From contig CAJXQI010000016.1 of NCBI GenBank assembly GCA_913058395.1, positions 53,535 through 117,534 of the forward strand: a stretch of 64,000 nt of DNA, read 5' to 3'. The position numbers and the translations under genes were made by a program. Below, piece by piece: positions 45,975-55,731 of the stretch. Origin of the DNA: an uncultured Colwellia sp. GTDB lineage: Bacteria; Pseudomonadota; Gammaproteobacteria; Enterobacterales; Alteromonadaceae. Within the stretch, counting starts at the first letter, position 1; each line of letters starts with the position of its first letter. Below the pieces are notes generated by a model. It was not told the origin of the DNA, did not search any database, and saw only the letters and a list, made by a program, of their open reading frames with translations.

Positions 45975-47354
45975 TTAGAAAAAGGCTAATGGGTCGAGTT
46001 GGAATAAAGTTTCAACGTCATTAATGTAGCGTTTATTAACTAAAAATAGCACGACATGGTCTTCTGCTTGAATCTTAGTATTTGAGTGAGCAATAAGCAC
46101 TTCTTCATCACGTACGATTGCCCCAATAGTTGTACCAGGTGGCAGCTTAATTTGCTGAATAGTTTTACCTATGACTTTCGATGACTTCTCATCACCTTTT
46201 GCTACTATCTCAATCGCTTCTGCAGCGCCACCACGTAAACTATAAACATTATCAATGTTACCACGACGTACGTGAGTTAATAACGCCGAAATAGTCGCGT
46301 GCTGCGGAGATACAGCAATATCTATGTTACTACCGTGTACTAAGTCTATATAAGCACTACGTTGAATTAACACCATAGCTTTACGTACACCTAAACGTTT
46401 CGCTAATAATGAAGACATGATATTGGCTTCATCATCATTAGTGACGGCAATAAAAACATCAAATTGATCAATATGTTCTTCCATTAATAATTCTTGGTCG
46501 GAAGAGTCGCCGGTAAAGACTAAAGTATCGTTTAATTCGGACGCTAAATAAGCCGCGCGTTTAGCAGAATGTTCAATTAATTTAACTTGATGATTTTTTT
46601 CTAATATACGTGCTAAGCCTGCACCAATATTACCGCCGCCGGCGATCATGATTTTTTGATAAGGCGCTTCTAATTTTTGTAGTTCATTCATTACTGCACG
46701 AATATGAATACTGGCGGCAATAAAAAATACTTCATCATCAGCTTCAATTACTGTCGTGCCTAACGGGCGAATTGGTTTACCGTTACGATAAATAGCCGCT
46801 ACCCGGGTATCAATATTTGGAATATGCTCACGCAGTGTTGAAAGGGCATGACCGACCAATAAGCCACCATAATAAGCCTTAACGGCAACTAAACTTACCT
46901 TACCTTTGGCGAACTCTAATACTTGTAGTGCGCCAGGGTAGTCAATGAGTCGAGCAATATCACGGGTAACCAGTTGCTCAGGGGCAATAACATGATCAAC
47001 CGGAATATTTTTATTCTGAAAAAGTTCTTTTTGATATTTAAGAATTTTGCCTGAACGAATACGGGCAATTTTATTGGCCGTGTTAAATAAAGAATAACAA
47101 ATTTGGCAAGCAATCATGTTTGTTGCATCATCGCTAGTGACTGCAATAACAAGTTCAGCATCTTCAGCGCCAGCTTGCTTAAGCACATCAGGATGCGAGC
47201 CTTGGCCAGTAACAACCTGTAAATCCATCTTATCTTGCAATTCACGCAGCGTTTCACTGTTGGTGTCTATCAGAGTGATGTCATTTTGTTCGCCAACAAG
47301 GTTTTCCGCTAATGTTCCGCCAACTTGTCCGGCACCAATAATTATTATTTTCAT
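45975..47354 (-). CDS. trkA: Trk potassium-uptake regulatory subunit TrkA
   Basis: 459 residues: two RCK modules, each with a Rossmann nucleotide site ([20 protein letters not shown] near the N-terminus and [18 protein letters not shown] in the second) and a TrkA-C domain. Cytoplasmic NAD(H)/nucleotide-binding gate of TrkH. An inverted repeat CCATTAGC/GCTAATGG (45964-45992) lies at the trkH/trkA junction and may act as a weak shared terminator. 27 bp after rsmB. Confidence 0.98.
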   Translation of the reverse strand: MKIIIIGAGQVGGTLAENLVGEQNDITLIDTNSETLRELQDKMDLQVVTGQGSHPDVLKQAGAEDAELVIAVTSDDATNMIACQICYSLFNTANKIARIRSGKILKYQKELFQNKNIPVDHVIAPEQLVTRDIARLIDYPGALQVLEFAKGKVSLVAVKAYYGGLLVGHALSTLREHIPNIDTRVAAIYRNGKPIRPLGTTVIEADDEVFFIAASIHIRAVMNELQKLEAPYQKIMIAGGGNIGAGLARILEKNHQVKLIEHSAKRAAYLASELNDTLVFTGDSSDQELLMEEHIDQFDVFIAVTNDDEANIMSSLLAKRLGVRKAMVLIQRSAYIDLVHGSNIDIAVSPQHATISALLTHVRRGNIDNVYSLRGGAAEAIEIVAKGDEKSSKVIGKTIQQIKLPPGTTIGAIVRDEEVLIAHSNTKIQAEDHVVLFLVNKRYINDVETLFQLDPLAFF

Positions 47355-47381
47355 TTATAGTTGCTTTTATTATTGCTTATT

Positions 47382-48698
47382 TTAGTGTTTTTTAACGAGT
47401 TTGGCGTAATAGAAACCATCCATAGAATTGTCATTTGGCAGTATTTGCCAACCAATATCTGTGGCATTGTCAGTAATGCCTACTAGCTCTGCATCACTAT
47501 TCTTTTCTATAAAGTGCTGAACTTGTTGGCTGTTTTCTTCAGGTAAAATGCTGCATGTTGCATAAAGCAAAGTACCACCGGGTTTTAACAAAGACCATAT
47601 GTTTTTCAATATATCTTGCTGTAATTCACCCAAAGCAGCAATGTCTTGCTCTTTACGTAACCATTTAATATCGGGGTGGCGACGTATTACACCAGTACCT
47701 GAGCATGGTGCATCTAGTAAAATTCGGTCAAATAATTCACCGTCCCACCATTTTTCAGCAGGCGCGGCGGCATCAGCAGCAATAACTTTTGCGGTTAGGT
47801 TTAAGCGTTGTAGGTTTTCTTCTACTCGCTCAAGTCTTGAGGCTTCAATATCGATTGCCGTCATTGCCTTTATTTTTGGACTATATTCGAGGATATGACA
47901 GGTTTTCCCGCCAGGAGCAGCACAGCAATCAAGCACGTTATCGTCTGGTTGACAATCCAACAAACGGGCGGCTTGTTGCGCCGCACCATCTTGTATTGAT
48001 ACCCAGCCTTGTTGAAAGCCTGGTAGCCTATTAACGTCGATTGCTTCTGTTAGTCGAATAGCGCCAGATTTTTCATCAACCAATAAGTGCTCAATGTTTT
48101 CTTTTGCTAATAAGGTTAAATACTCATCGACATTATGATGAAGCTGATTTACACGCAGCCACATTGGTGGGCGTTGCATATTGGCATTTAATACATCTTG
48201 CCATTTTTCAGGATAAGCGAGTTGAACTTTTTTAATGAACCACGATGGGTGATTAAAAGCGATTGCGTCAGGTAACTCAGTTGGTGATACCTCTGAACCT
48301 TTACTTTCTTTAGTCGCTTGCTGGCGCTGAAGGTTTCTTAATACACCATTAATTAAACCTTTTAAATGATCACATTTTAAAGGTTTGCAGGCGGAAACGG
48401 TTTCATTAAACGCGGCATGATCGGGTATACGGGTATATTTAATTTGATACACACCCACTAGCATTAAGAAGTGACCGACACGCTGTTTACCGGTTAATGG
48501 TTTTTTAATAAATTCACGGACATCATATTCTAGCTCGGGTAAGTGCCTTAAAACGCCGTAACAAAGTTCTTGTAGTAGGCCTTTATCTTTACCTTCAATT
48601 TTTGCTAGTTGCTGTGGTAGTTCGTCAGCTAAGCTCCGACCTTTATCGACAACGGCAAAAGTACATCGTGCTGCTAACGCTCTAAGATTTACAGCCAT
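47382..48698 (-). CDS. rsmB: 16S rRNA (cytosine967-C5)-methyltransferase RsmB
   Basis: 438 residues from ATG 48698 (MAVNLRALAARCTFAVVDKG); a longer frame from 48770 would run inside fmt. N-terminal NusB-like domain (FAVVDKGRSL to about 140) followed by a Rossmann SAM domain: VLDCCAAPGGKTCHIL, DAPCSGTGVIRRHPDIKW and the second catalytic cysteine in YATCSILPEEN. Methylates C967 of 16S rRNA. Starts 2 bp after fmt. Confidence 0.97.
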   Translation of the reverse strand: MAVNLRALAARCTFAVVDKGRSLADELPQQLAKIEGKDKGLLQELCYGVLRHLPELEYDVREFIKKPLTGKQRVGHFLMLVGVYQIKYTRIPDHAAFNETVSACKPLKCDHLKGLINGVLRNLQRQQATKESKGSEVSPTELPDAIAFNHPSWFIKKVQLAYPEKWQDVLNANMQRPPMWLRVNQLHHNVDEYLTLLAKENIEHLLVDEKSGAIRLTEAIDVNRLPGFQQGWVSIQDGAAQQAARLLDCQPDDNVLDCCAAPGGKTCHILEYSPKIKAMTAIDIEASRLERVEENLQRLNLTAKVIAADAAAPAEKWWDGELFDRILLDAPCSGTGVIRRHPDIKWLRKEQDIAALGELQQDILKNIWSLLKPGGTLLYATCSILPEENSQQVQHFIEKNSDAELVGITDNATDIGWQILPNDNSMDGFYYAKLVKKH

Positions 48699-48700
48699 AA

Positions 48701-49711
48701 TTAATTCTGCTCTTGTTGAGTTGCAGTAAGGGGAGTAGAACCGTTGATCGATAAACCTGGAGCAAACCATTCGGCTTTACCATTTAATATATCGGCCACT
48801 GCTAGTGCTTTTTTTCCAGGAAGTTGGATAACTTCAAGGCGCAGAGCACCATCATTGGTTGCTACTACAATACCTTGTTTATCAGCGCTAATAATATTGC
48901 CCACTGGCTGATTATGTTCAATGCTAATTGCACTAGCTTGCCAAACACGAATACGATGCTGCTTGCTATTTTCGTTAAAAGTGAACTGGGTCACAGGCCA
49001 AGGAATATATGCTCTAACTCTACGATCAAGAACGTCAGCAGATAACTGCCAATTTAACTCAGCATCAGCTTTATCAAGTTTAGCGGCATGTGTTGCAAGG
49101 CTATTGTCTTGTGGTTCATGTGTGTAAGTACCGTCAGCCATTAATGTGAGTGTATCTAAAAGCGCGACAGGACCAAGCTTGGCTAGCTTTTCATATAAGC
49201 TTGCGCTGGTATCTTGCAAAGTGATATCACAAGTGGAAGTTAATATCATATCGCCAGTGTCTAGGCCTTTATCCATTTGCATTATGGTGACGCCAGTTTG
49301 CGGATCGCCAGCTTCTAACGCGCGTTGAATAGGTGCTGCACCACGCCATTTTGGCAAAATAGAACCATGAACATTAATACATCCTAATCTAGGAGTGTCT
49401 AAAATTACTGTTGGAAGTAATAATCCATAAGCGACAACAACCATGACATCTGCTTGATAACCTGCAAGTGTTGTATGTGTTTCTGGCGTTTTAAAGTTTT
49501 CAGGTTGTTCAACCGGAATGTTGTGCTCTAACGCTAATAACTTTGTTGCACAGGCTGTTAGTTTTTTGCCACGGCCAGCGGGCTTATCTGGTGGGCAGTA
49601 AACAGCAACAATATTATGCTCAGATTGAATGAGCGCTGCTAAATGTTGGGCAGCAAAGTCGGGTGTACCAGCAAAAATTATATTTAATGGTTTAGCTAAA
49701 GCGTTAGACAA
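48701..49711 (-). CDS. fmt: Methionyl-tRNA formyltransferase
   Basis: 336 residues. IIFAGTPDFAAQHLAALI, PDKPAGRGKKLT, the active-site GCINVHGSILPKWRGAAPIQRALEAGD and TGVTIMQMDKGLDTGDMIL. Formylates initiator Met-tRNA. Between def (44 bp upstream) and rsmB, the classical def-fmt-rsmB-trkA order. Confidence 0.98.
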   Translation of the reverse strand: MSNALAKPLNIIFAGTPDFAAQHLAALIQSEHNIVAVYCPPDKPAGRGKKLTACATKLLALEHNIPVEQPENFKTPETHTTLAGYQADVMVVVAYGLLLPTVILDTPRLGCINVHGSILPKWRGAAPIQRALEAGDPQTGVTIMQMDKGLDTGDMILTSTCDITLQDTSASLYEKLAKLGPVALLDTLTLMADGTYTHEPQDNSLATHAAKLDKADAELNWQLSADVLDRRVRAYIPWPVTQFTFNENSKQHRIRVWQASAISIEHNQPVGNIISADKQGIVVATNDGALRLEVIQLPGKKALAVADILNGKAEWFAPGLSINGSTPLTATQQEQN

Positions 49712-49755
49712 GGGCAGTTCCTGAATACAAATTGATCAATGTGGGAATATAAAAA

Positions 49756-50271
49756 TTAGGCGTTGGCTTTATCTAAGCGCGCTTCTTTTTCCAGCTTCTT
49801 TTTAATTCGCTGACGTTTCAAAGGTGATAAGTAGTCAACAAATAAAACCCCATTTAAATGGTCAAGCTCATGCTGAATACAAATAGCAAGCAACTCTTCG
49901 CCGTCTAAGGTGAATTCTTTACCATTTTCATCCAGTGCTTTAACGGTAACATCAACGCTACGGTCGACCTTTGCGTAACAGCCAGGAACGGATAAACATC
50001 CTTCTTCATTAATTAATGTATCATCACTCTTACGAATGATTTCAGGGTTAATTAACACGTAAGGGTGTTCTTTGTTCTCGGACACGTCAATAACCACTAT
50101 TCGCTGGTGAATATCGACTTGTGTTGCTGCTAAACCTACGCCATTTTCGGCATACATTGTTTCAAACATGTCACTGATTACTTTGCGAATTTCATCATTT
50201 ACGTCAGTTACAGGTTGTGCTTTTGTTCTTAATTTCTCATCTGGAAATCGTAATACAGGTAAAATAGCCAT
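49756..50271 (-). CDS. def: Peptide deformylase
   Basis: 171 residues. All three motifs: [13 protein letters not shown] (metal Cys) and QHELDH (HEXXH metal site). Removes the N-formyl group from new proteins. First gene of def-fmt-rsmB-trkA and divergent from the LysM gene. Confidence 0.99.
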   Translation of the reverse strand: MAILPVLRFPDEKLRTKAQPVTDVNDEIRKVISDMFETMYAENGVGLAATQVDIHQRIVVIDVSENKEHPYVLINPEIIRKSDDTLINEEGCLSVPGCYAKVDRSVDVTVKALDENGKEFTLDGEELLAICIQHELDHLNGVLFVDYLSPLKRQRIKKKLEKEARLDKANA

Positions 50272-50387
50272 AATTTATCAAAAGGGTTCGCGAAAAATCG
50301 CATAGAGTGTTATGTTTCAATTTTAGCCATTAATTAATATTAATCATAGTGGTTTAGGATAAAACCTCTCAGAATAGGCAGATTAAC

Positions 50388-51473
50388 ATGCTAATAAGAA
50401 TAATATCATTGATATTCGGTCTTGCTATGTCAGTAGCAGTGTTGGCTGATGAACTAACGTTAAACTCGGATGCACCGAAAACATATATTGTTAAAAAGGG
50501 TGATACCTTGTGGGATATTTCCGGAATTTTCCTTAAGCAACCTTGGTTGTGGCCGAAATTATGGCGCTTTAATCCAGAAATTAATAATCCACATCTAATT
50601 TACCCTGGTGATGAGTTACGTTTAGTTTTTGATGAAAATGGTCAGCCTATGCTAGTCAGAGGTAAACCAGAACTAAAATGGTCACCATCGGTTCGTAAGC
50701 AATTGAAAGACCAAAACCCTGTAAGTACTTTACCGTTACAAGTGGTAGCACCTTTTATTCGCTACGATCACGTAAAAACGGCAGAAGAGCTAAATTTGTT
50801 ACCCTATATTATTGGTAGCGATGAAGGTAATAAGTCTAGCCTTGATGGTTATAAAGTTTATGTAAATAGTGACCTTGTTATTGGCCAAAGCTACGGTGTG
50901 TACCATAAGGGCTCAGAGATTATTGACCCAGAAACTTCAGAATCGTTAGGCTTTAATGTAAAACTTGTCGGTACAGGTAAAGCGACTCAACGTGGTGATA
51001 TGAGTCAAAAGCAACCGAGCACTGTTTATCTTGAAGGTGTTATACGAGAAGTTCGTTCGGGTGCTTATGTTGTGCCAGTGAATGATGAACAGCAATACCC
51101 ATCAATATTTACTATGCGAGCAGGTAGTGAAACAAAAGGTTTAATTGTTAGCTCGGTGACAGAACTTCGTGAATTTGCAAAGTATGATGTTGTGATGATT
51201 AACAGAGGTAATGTACAAAATGTTCAAGCAGGTGATGTATTAACTGTTAGCCGTAAAAGCCCAGCCGTGGTTGAAACGGATGAAGGTCCACAATATACCA
51301 GTGATACATCTCGTTGGAATCGTATGGCAAGCGCTAACAACTCAGATTACGACATGCCGGCAGAGCCAATTGGCCAAGTGATGATTTTTAGAGTGTATGA
51401 CAACGTAAGTATGGCGTTAATTCTTAGTTCGGAAAAACCATTACGAGTGCTTGATGGAGTAACTGCACCGTAA
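50388..51473 (+). CDS. Secreted LysM-domain protein upstream of dprA
   Basis: 361 residues. Signal peptide (cleaved after VLA, about residue 20) and a single LysM peptidoglycan-binding domain at 32-80 (TYIVKKGDTLWDISGIFLKQPWLWPKLWRFNPEINNPHLIYPGDELRL). The remaining 280 residues are a beta-rich region with a SH3/barrel-like look, VIREVRSGAYVVPVND and VQNVQAGDVLTVSRK. A conserved neighbour of dprA in gammaproteobacteria; probably envelope-associated but its task is unknown. No catalytic domain is seen. Confidence 0.85.
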   Translation: MLIRIISLIFGLAMSVAVLADELTLNSDAPKTYIVKKGDTLWDISGIFLKQPWLWPKLWRFNPEINNPHLIYPGDELRLVFDENGQPMLVRGKPELKWSPSVRKQLKDQNPVSTLPLQVVAPFIRYDHVKTAEELNLLPYIIGSDEGNKSSLDGYKVYVNSDLVIGQSYGVYHKGSEIIDPETSESLGFNVKLVGTGKATQRGDMSQKQPSTVYLEGVIREVRSGAYVVPVNDEQQYPSIFTMRAGSETKGLIVSSVTELREFAKYDVVMINRGNVQNVQAGDVLTVSRKSPAVVETDEGPQYTSDTSRWNRMASANNSDYDMPAEPIGQVMIFRVYDNVSMALILSSEKPLRVLDGVTAP

Positions 51474-51505
51474 TATATGTGTAAGCCACTCTTAAGGAGA
51501 AGCAA

Positions 51506-52627
51506 GTGGCCCTAAGCAATGACCAAAAGCTTTTAACTACAACGCATTATTGGCTAGCCGTGAAATTTATTCCACGGCTAGCAATTCCTAAAAAATTAAT
51601 GTTAGTTGAAAAGTTTGGATTAGCGGCATTATTTGATATTAATACTGACTTATCTAATTCAGGATTAAACAAACCACAACTTGCAGCAATACAGCATCCT
51701 GACTGGAAAAAAATTAATAACATCATTGATGATAGCACTCGTTGTCATAGCCATATCATTCATTATGACTCCCCTGAATACCCTAAGCTATTAAAAGAAA
51801 TTTATGATCCACCGCTTATCTTTTTTGCTCGTGGTAACCTTGAATTATTGTCTCAACATCAAATTGCGATTGTTGGTAGTCGTAATGCCAGTGCTTCCGG
51901 CCGAGAAATTGCTCAAAATCTTGCTGGGCAGCTAGCCAAACACTTTGTTGTTACCAGTGGTTTAGCGCTAGGAATAGATGCATACGCGCACCAAGGTACG
52001 TTACAGGTAGGTGGTTTTACCATTGCTGTTGTTGCAACGGGGTTAGATATTACTTATCCGGCGAGACATAAAAAATTACAAAAAGATATTCTACAAAACA
52101 ACGGTCTTATTATTAGCGAGTTTTTACCAGGCGTTACTCCTAAGCCAGGTCATTTTCCAAAACGCAATCGGCTAATTAGTGGTTTAAGCTTAGGTGTATT
52201 GGTTGTTGAAGCTTCACTTAAAAGTGGCTCTTTGATAACTGCTCGTTGTGCGTTAGAGCAGGGACGAGAAGTGTTTGCTGTGCCAAGCTCTATATTTAAC
52301 CAACAGGCTAAAGGTTGTCATTGGCTCATTAAACAAGGGGCTAAACTTGTTGAAGAAATTGCCGATATAGAAGATGAATTTAAAGAGTTTTCACTTGATG
52401 GTTTAGACTTATCGGGAAGCAAAGAGAAAGACAATTCAGCCGAAAAAAGTGAAAAACAGGACTTGTGTAACGATCCAATGTTAGCTAGTGTGGGATATGA
52501 AATCACTCCCGTAGATTTGGTGGTTTCTCGGAGTAAACTACCCATAGATGTAGTGCTAACTCGATTAACAGTACTTGAGCTTAGAGGTCTGGTGTCTGCG
52601 GTACCAGGGGGCTACCTTAAATTATAG
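51506..52627 (+). CDS. dprA: DNA-processing protein DprA (Smf)
   Basis: 373 residues. Rossmann-like core with [59 protein letters not shown] and the C-terminal winged-helix-like domain ([28 protein letters not shown]). Loads RecA on incoming single-stranded DNA during transformation. Starts with GTG behind AAGGAGA. Residues about 285-315 are a charged linker. Confidence 0.96.
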   Translation: MALSNDQKLLTTTHYWLAVKFIPRLAIPKKLMLVEKFGLAALFDINTDLSNSGLNKPQLAAIQHPDWKKINNIIDDSTRCHSHIIHYDSPEYPKLLKEIYDPPLIFFARGNLELLSQHQIAIVGSRNASASGREIAQNLAGQLAKHFVVTSGLALGIDAYAHQGTLQVGGFTIAVVATGLDITYPARHKKLQKDILQNNGLIISEFLPGVTPKPGHFPKRNRLISGLSLGVLVVEASLKSGSLITARCALEQGREVFAVPSSIFNQQAKGCHWLIKQGAKLVEEIADIEDEFKEFSLDGLDLSGSKEKDNSAEKSEKQDLCNDPMLASVGYEITPVDLVVSRSKLPIDVVLTRLTVLELRGLVSAVPGGYLKL

Positions 52628-52638
52628 AGGGGCGAGTT

Positions 52639-53112
52639 ATGTTTGATATATTGATGTACCTTTTTGAAAACTATATTCATAGTGAAGCTGAGGTAATGGT
52701 AGACCATGACTTACTCACTGATGAATTAACCCGTGCTGGATTTCACCAAGATGAAATTTATAAAGCGTTAGCGTGGTTAGAAAAGCTTGCTGCCTTACAA
52801 GATACTGAAGCGTACCCGTATTTAACTCGTGTGGGTAACCAAGCTTTTCGTATTTATACCGCTGATGAAAGTCAAATACTTGATGTTGAATGTCGTGGTT
52901 TCTTATTATTTTTAGAGCAAGTTAATTTACTAGATTTTACTACCCGAGAAATGGTGATTGATCGGGTAATGGAAATAGACACCAAATTCTTTTCTATCGA
53001 CGATTTAAAGTGGGTAGTATTGATGGTGTTGTTTAATGTTCCTGGTAAAGAAAAGGCTTACTCGCAAATGGAAGACTTAATTTTTGATGAGCAAGAAGGG
53101 CCTTTACACTAG
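52639..53112 (+). CDS. smg: Smg family protein (DUF494)
   Basis: 157 residues; [51 protein letters not shown] and [30 protein letters not shown] match the Smg family. Function unknown. It is 11 bp after dprA (ribosome site GGGGCGAG), as in E. coli. Confidence 0.95.
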   Translation: MFDILMYLFENYIHSEAEVMVDHDLLTDELTRAGFHQDEIYKALAWLEKLAALQDTEAYPYLTRVGNQAFRIYTADESQILDVECRGFLLFLEQVNLLDFTTREMVIDRVMEIDTKFFSIDDLKWVVLMVLFNVPGKEKAYSQMEDLIFDEQEGPLH

Positions 53113-53208
53113 TTTCTTACAGCTCACTTGAATTGCACGAAAATTACGCTACATCATTCCCTGTTATATATGGCATAATATGCATCTAATTTTTTAGGTG
53201 CATTTATC

Positions 53209-53769
53209 ATGTCAAATCCCGAAAAACCTTTATTTTCACACCATGAACATGCCTTAGAAAAGTCTTCTGAAGCTTGCCCTGAATGTAATTCTGAATTAAC
53301 CATTAAGCATGGGAAGTCAGGCCCTTTTTTTGGCTGTGTAAGTTACCCAAACTGCAAATACACTCGCCCTGTAGTTGAACATGAGCGCGTTGAAGAAAAA
53401 GTTCTAGCTGGTAGTGAGTGTCCTGAATGTGGACATGAGTTGGCGGTAAAACAAGGTCGTTATGGTATGTTTATCGGGTGTACTAACTTTCCGGAATGTC
53501 ATCACATAGAAGAAACTCATCATCATGAAGATGCTGGCGTGGTTTGCCCTAAGTGTCAAAAGGCAGATTTAATCGAGCGAACTAATCGTTTTGGCAAAAC
53601 ATTTTATTCTTGTGACGACTACCCTAAATGCAAGTTTGTTGTTAACCATCAGCCGGTTGATGGCGCATGTGAAAAATGTGGTTATACCTTGCTACTGAAA
53701 AGAAAGATGGCAGCAGGTGAGAAACTACAATGCGCATCTAAACCTTGTGGACACTTTCAAAAAGCATAA
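53209..53769 (+). CDS. yrdD: YrdD-like topoisomerase-type zinc-ribbon protein
   Basis: 186 residues made of four C4 zinc ribbons of the topoisomerase I C-terminal type: CPECNSELTIKHGKSGPFFGCVSYPNC, CPECGHELAVKQGRYGMFIGC-TNFPEC, CPKCQKADLIERTNRFGKTFYSC-DDYPKC and a shorter CEKCGYTLLLKRK-LQCASKPC. All ligands are kept. Such domains bind single-stranded DNA. No topoisomerase core is present. Same position as E. coli yrdD after smg, but tsaC/aroE are 6 kb away here. AGGTG precedes ATG. Confidence 0.9.
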   Translation: MSNPEKPLFSHHEHALEKSSEACPECNSELTIKHGKSGPFFGCVSYPNCKYTRPVVEHERVEEKVLAGSECPECGHELAVKQGRYGMFIGCTNFPECHHIEETHHHEDAGVVCPKCQKADLIERTNRFGKTFYSCDDYPKCKFVVNHQPVDGACEKCGYTLLLKRKMAAGEKLQCASKPCGHFQKA

Positions 53770-53798
53770 AAAAAGCCAGAACTAACTGACTTTTTTTA
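53768..53798. terminator. Probable bidirectional terminator between yrdD and purK
   Basis: AAAAAAAGCCAG / CTGACTTTTTTT: imperfect stem (one mismatch) with T-runs on both strands between convergent genes. Confidence 0.55.
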
Positions 53799-53815
53799 TG
53801 CTAAAACGTTAAGGC

Positions 53816-54970
53816 TTAATCTAATTTAGTTTGATAAGCCGATACGTAAGGCTTTAATTCGTCAAATGCAGCTTCAGGAAGAATGTCAGCCAATTGCATT
53901 AAGCGTAGCGCCAATTCTTTTTCAGACTGACCAGAAACGTTAATATGACCCATTTTTCGGCCTGTACGCTTGCTTTTTCCGTACCAGTGTAATGTAGTGC
54001 TTGCTACGTTTAATATCTCATTAGGTACGGTATCTTCACCTAGTATATTAATCATTGCCGACGGTCGAACCAACTCAGTACTGCCAAGTGGTAAGTCACA
54101 TACAGCTCTTAAGTGGTTTTCGAATTGACAAGTATCAGCGCCTTGCTGCGTCCAATGACCTGAATTATGCACACGAGGGGCAATTTCATTGACCAGTAAT
54201 TGTTCACCAATTTGAAAAAATTCTATTGCTAATACACCAATATAATTTAACTCATTGGCAATACTATCAAATACCTCTTTAGCTTGAGCTTGAAGCCTTT
54301 CATCTACCTGTGTTGCAATTGAAACACTCAGTACACCATTGGTGTGATGGTTTTCTGTTAAAGGATAAACTTTAGTATTGCCTTGGCTGTCGCGCACACC
54401 AACTAAAGAAACTTCACGGTCAAACGGTACCATTTGCTCTGCAACAACAGCATGCTTAACATTTTTCTCTCCACCATCGAAAAACGCCTTAATGTCAGGC
54501 CAAATTTCTTCTGCTTGCGCAGCGTCTCTTAGTCGCCATTGGCCTTTACCATCGTAGCCGGCAAGGGCACTTTTAAGAATTAAAGGCAGTGAAAGTTTGT
54601 TTAATGCGTGCTCAAAATCTTCTTTTGTTTCGATAATTTGATGTTTAGCATTGGCTACATTGCACTCTATTAAAAGATCTTTTTCTAACCTTCTGTCACC
54701 ACCTATTTTTATTGCTTGGCTGTTTGGGCGTAACTTCCCTGAAGCTTCACAAGTTGCCAGTGTTTGATGGTCAATATGTTCAAACTCAGCAGTAATAAAG
54801 TCAGCGAATTCAATACCTTTTTCCAAGCCTCCAAAAATAGTACTTGTTGAAAGTGGGTCAACGACATTACCAGAGCCAACATCGAAGGCTCTTATGTTGA
54901 TATTTAAAGGTTTAACCGCAAGCGCCATCATACGGGCCAACTGGCCTGCACCTAATACTAAAACATTCAT
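53816..54970 (-). CDS. purK: N5-carboxyaminoimidazole ribonucleotide synthase
   Basis: 384 residues, ATP-grasp enzyme: VLGAGQLARMMALAVKPL, KSALAGYDGKGQWRL, VAEQMVPFDREVSLVG and NEIAPRVHNSGHWTQQ. Makes N5-CAIR from AIR, ATP and bicarbonate in purine synthesis. 10 bp after purE, with which it acts in sequence. Confidence 0.98.
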   Translation of the reverse strand: MNVLVLGAGQLARMMALAVKPLNINIRAFDVGSGNVVDPLSTSTIFGGLEKGIEFADFITAEFEHIDHQTLATCEASGKLRPNSQAIKIGGDRRLEKDLLIECNVANAKHQIIETKEDFEHALNKLSLPLILKSALAGYDGKGQWRLRDAAQAEEIWPDIKAFFDGGEKNVKHAVVAEQMVPFDREVSLVGVRDSQGNTKVYPLTENHHTNGVLSVSIATQVDERLQAQAKEVFDSIANELNYIGVLAIEFFQIGEQLLVNEIAPRVHNSGHWTQQGADTCQFENHLRAVCDLPLGSTELVRPSAMINILGEDTVPNEILNVASTTLHWYGKSKRTGRKMGHINVSGQSEKELALRLMQLADILPEAAFDELKPYVSAYQTKLD

Positions 54971-54980
54971 TTACCTAGCC

Positions 54981-55463
54981 TTATTCTGCAGGGTTTGGAT
55001 TATCAAGAATCGTTTGGGTTTGTTCAGTTCTAAACTTCTCTACCGCTGCTTGTACCGTAGGATCAAAAGTGCCAATGATTTGGGCGGCTAATAAACCAGC
55101 ATTTGCTGCACCAGCAACACCAATCGCTAATGTTCCTACAGCAATACCTTTTGGCATTTGCACAATTGAAAGAAGCGAGTCTTGACCGCTTAAGGCTTTT
55201 GATTGAACTGGAACCCCTAAAACCGGCAAGCTTGTATAAGCGGCTGTCATGCCCGGTAAGTGTGCAGCGCCACCAGCACCGCCAATAATCACTTTAATGC
55301 CACGATCTTTAGCGCTTTCTGCATACTCAGCGAGCAAATGTGGGGTTCTATGTGCTGAAACGACTTTTGTTTCATAAGGCACATTGAATAAATCTAACAT
55401 TTCAGCAGCGTGCTGCATTGTCGGCCAGTCCGACTTTGACCCCATGATAATACCAACTTTCAT
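54981..55463 (-). CDS. purE: N5-carboxyaminoimidazole ribonucleotide mutase
   Basis: 160 residues; [36 protein letters not shown] and [15 protein letters not shown] are the class I PurE signature. Converts N5-CAIR to CAIR. First gene of purEK; no clear PurR box was seen in the 268 bp upstream. Confidence 0.98.
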   Translation of the reverse strand: MKVGIIMGSKSDWPTMQHAAEMLDLFNVPYETKVVSAHRTPHLLAEYAESAKDRGIKVIIGGAGGAAHLPGMTAAYTSLPVLGVPVQSKALSGQDSLLSIVQMPKGIAVGTLAIGVAGAANAGLLAAQIIGTFDPTVQAAVEKFRTEQTQTILDNPNPAE

Positions 55464-55731
55464 ATGCTTAATGCCTTTTGATAAAACAATTTGAAACCTA
55501 TCGCAAGTAACGATTAGGTGGATAATTAATCTGAGATTATAACGTGTTTGACTATATTCTGAAACGACAAATCTTTCGCAATATCGATAAATGAATGTTT
55601 ATTTCCACCGATGTAGACCAAAGGATAATTTTTAAATTTAAATATCGGTGTATGATTATTTGCATATTGAAATACCGAATATAATGAAGGTGACCCATAG
55701 AGTCACTTCGGTAAAATAAGTGAGGAAGGTC

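Noticed and set aside
48699..48770. Extended N-terminus of RsmB inside fmt
   Set aside because: The conserved start MAVNLRALAAR lies at 48698.
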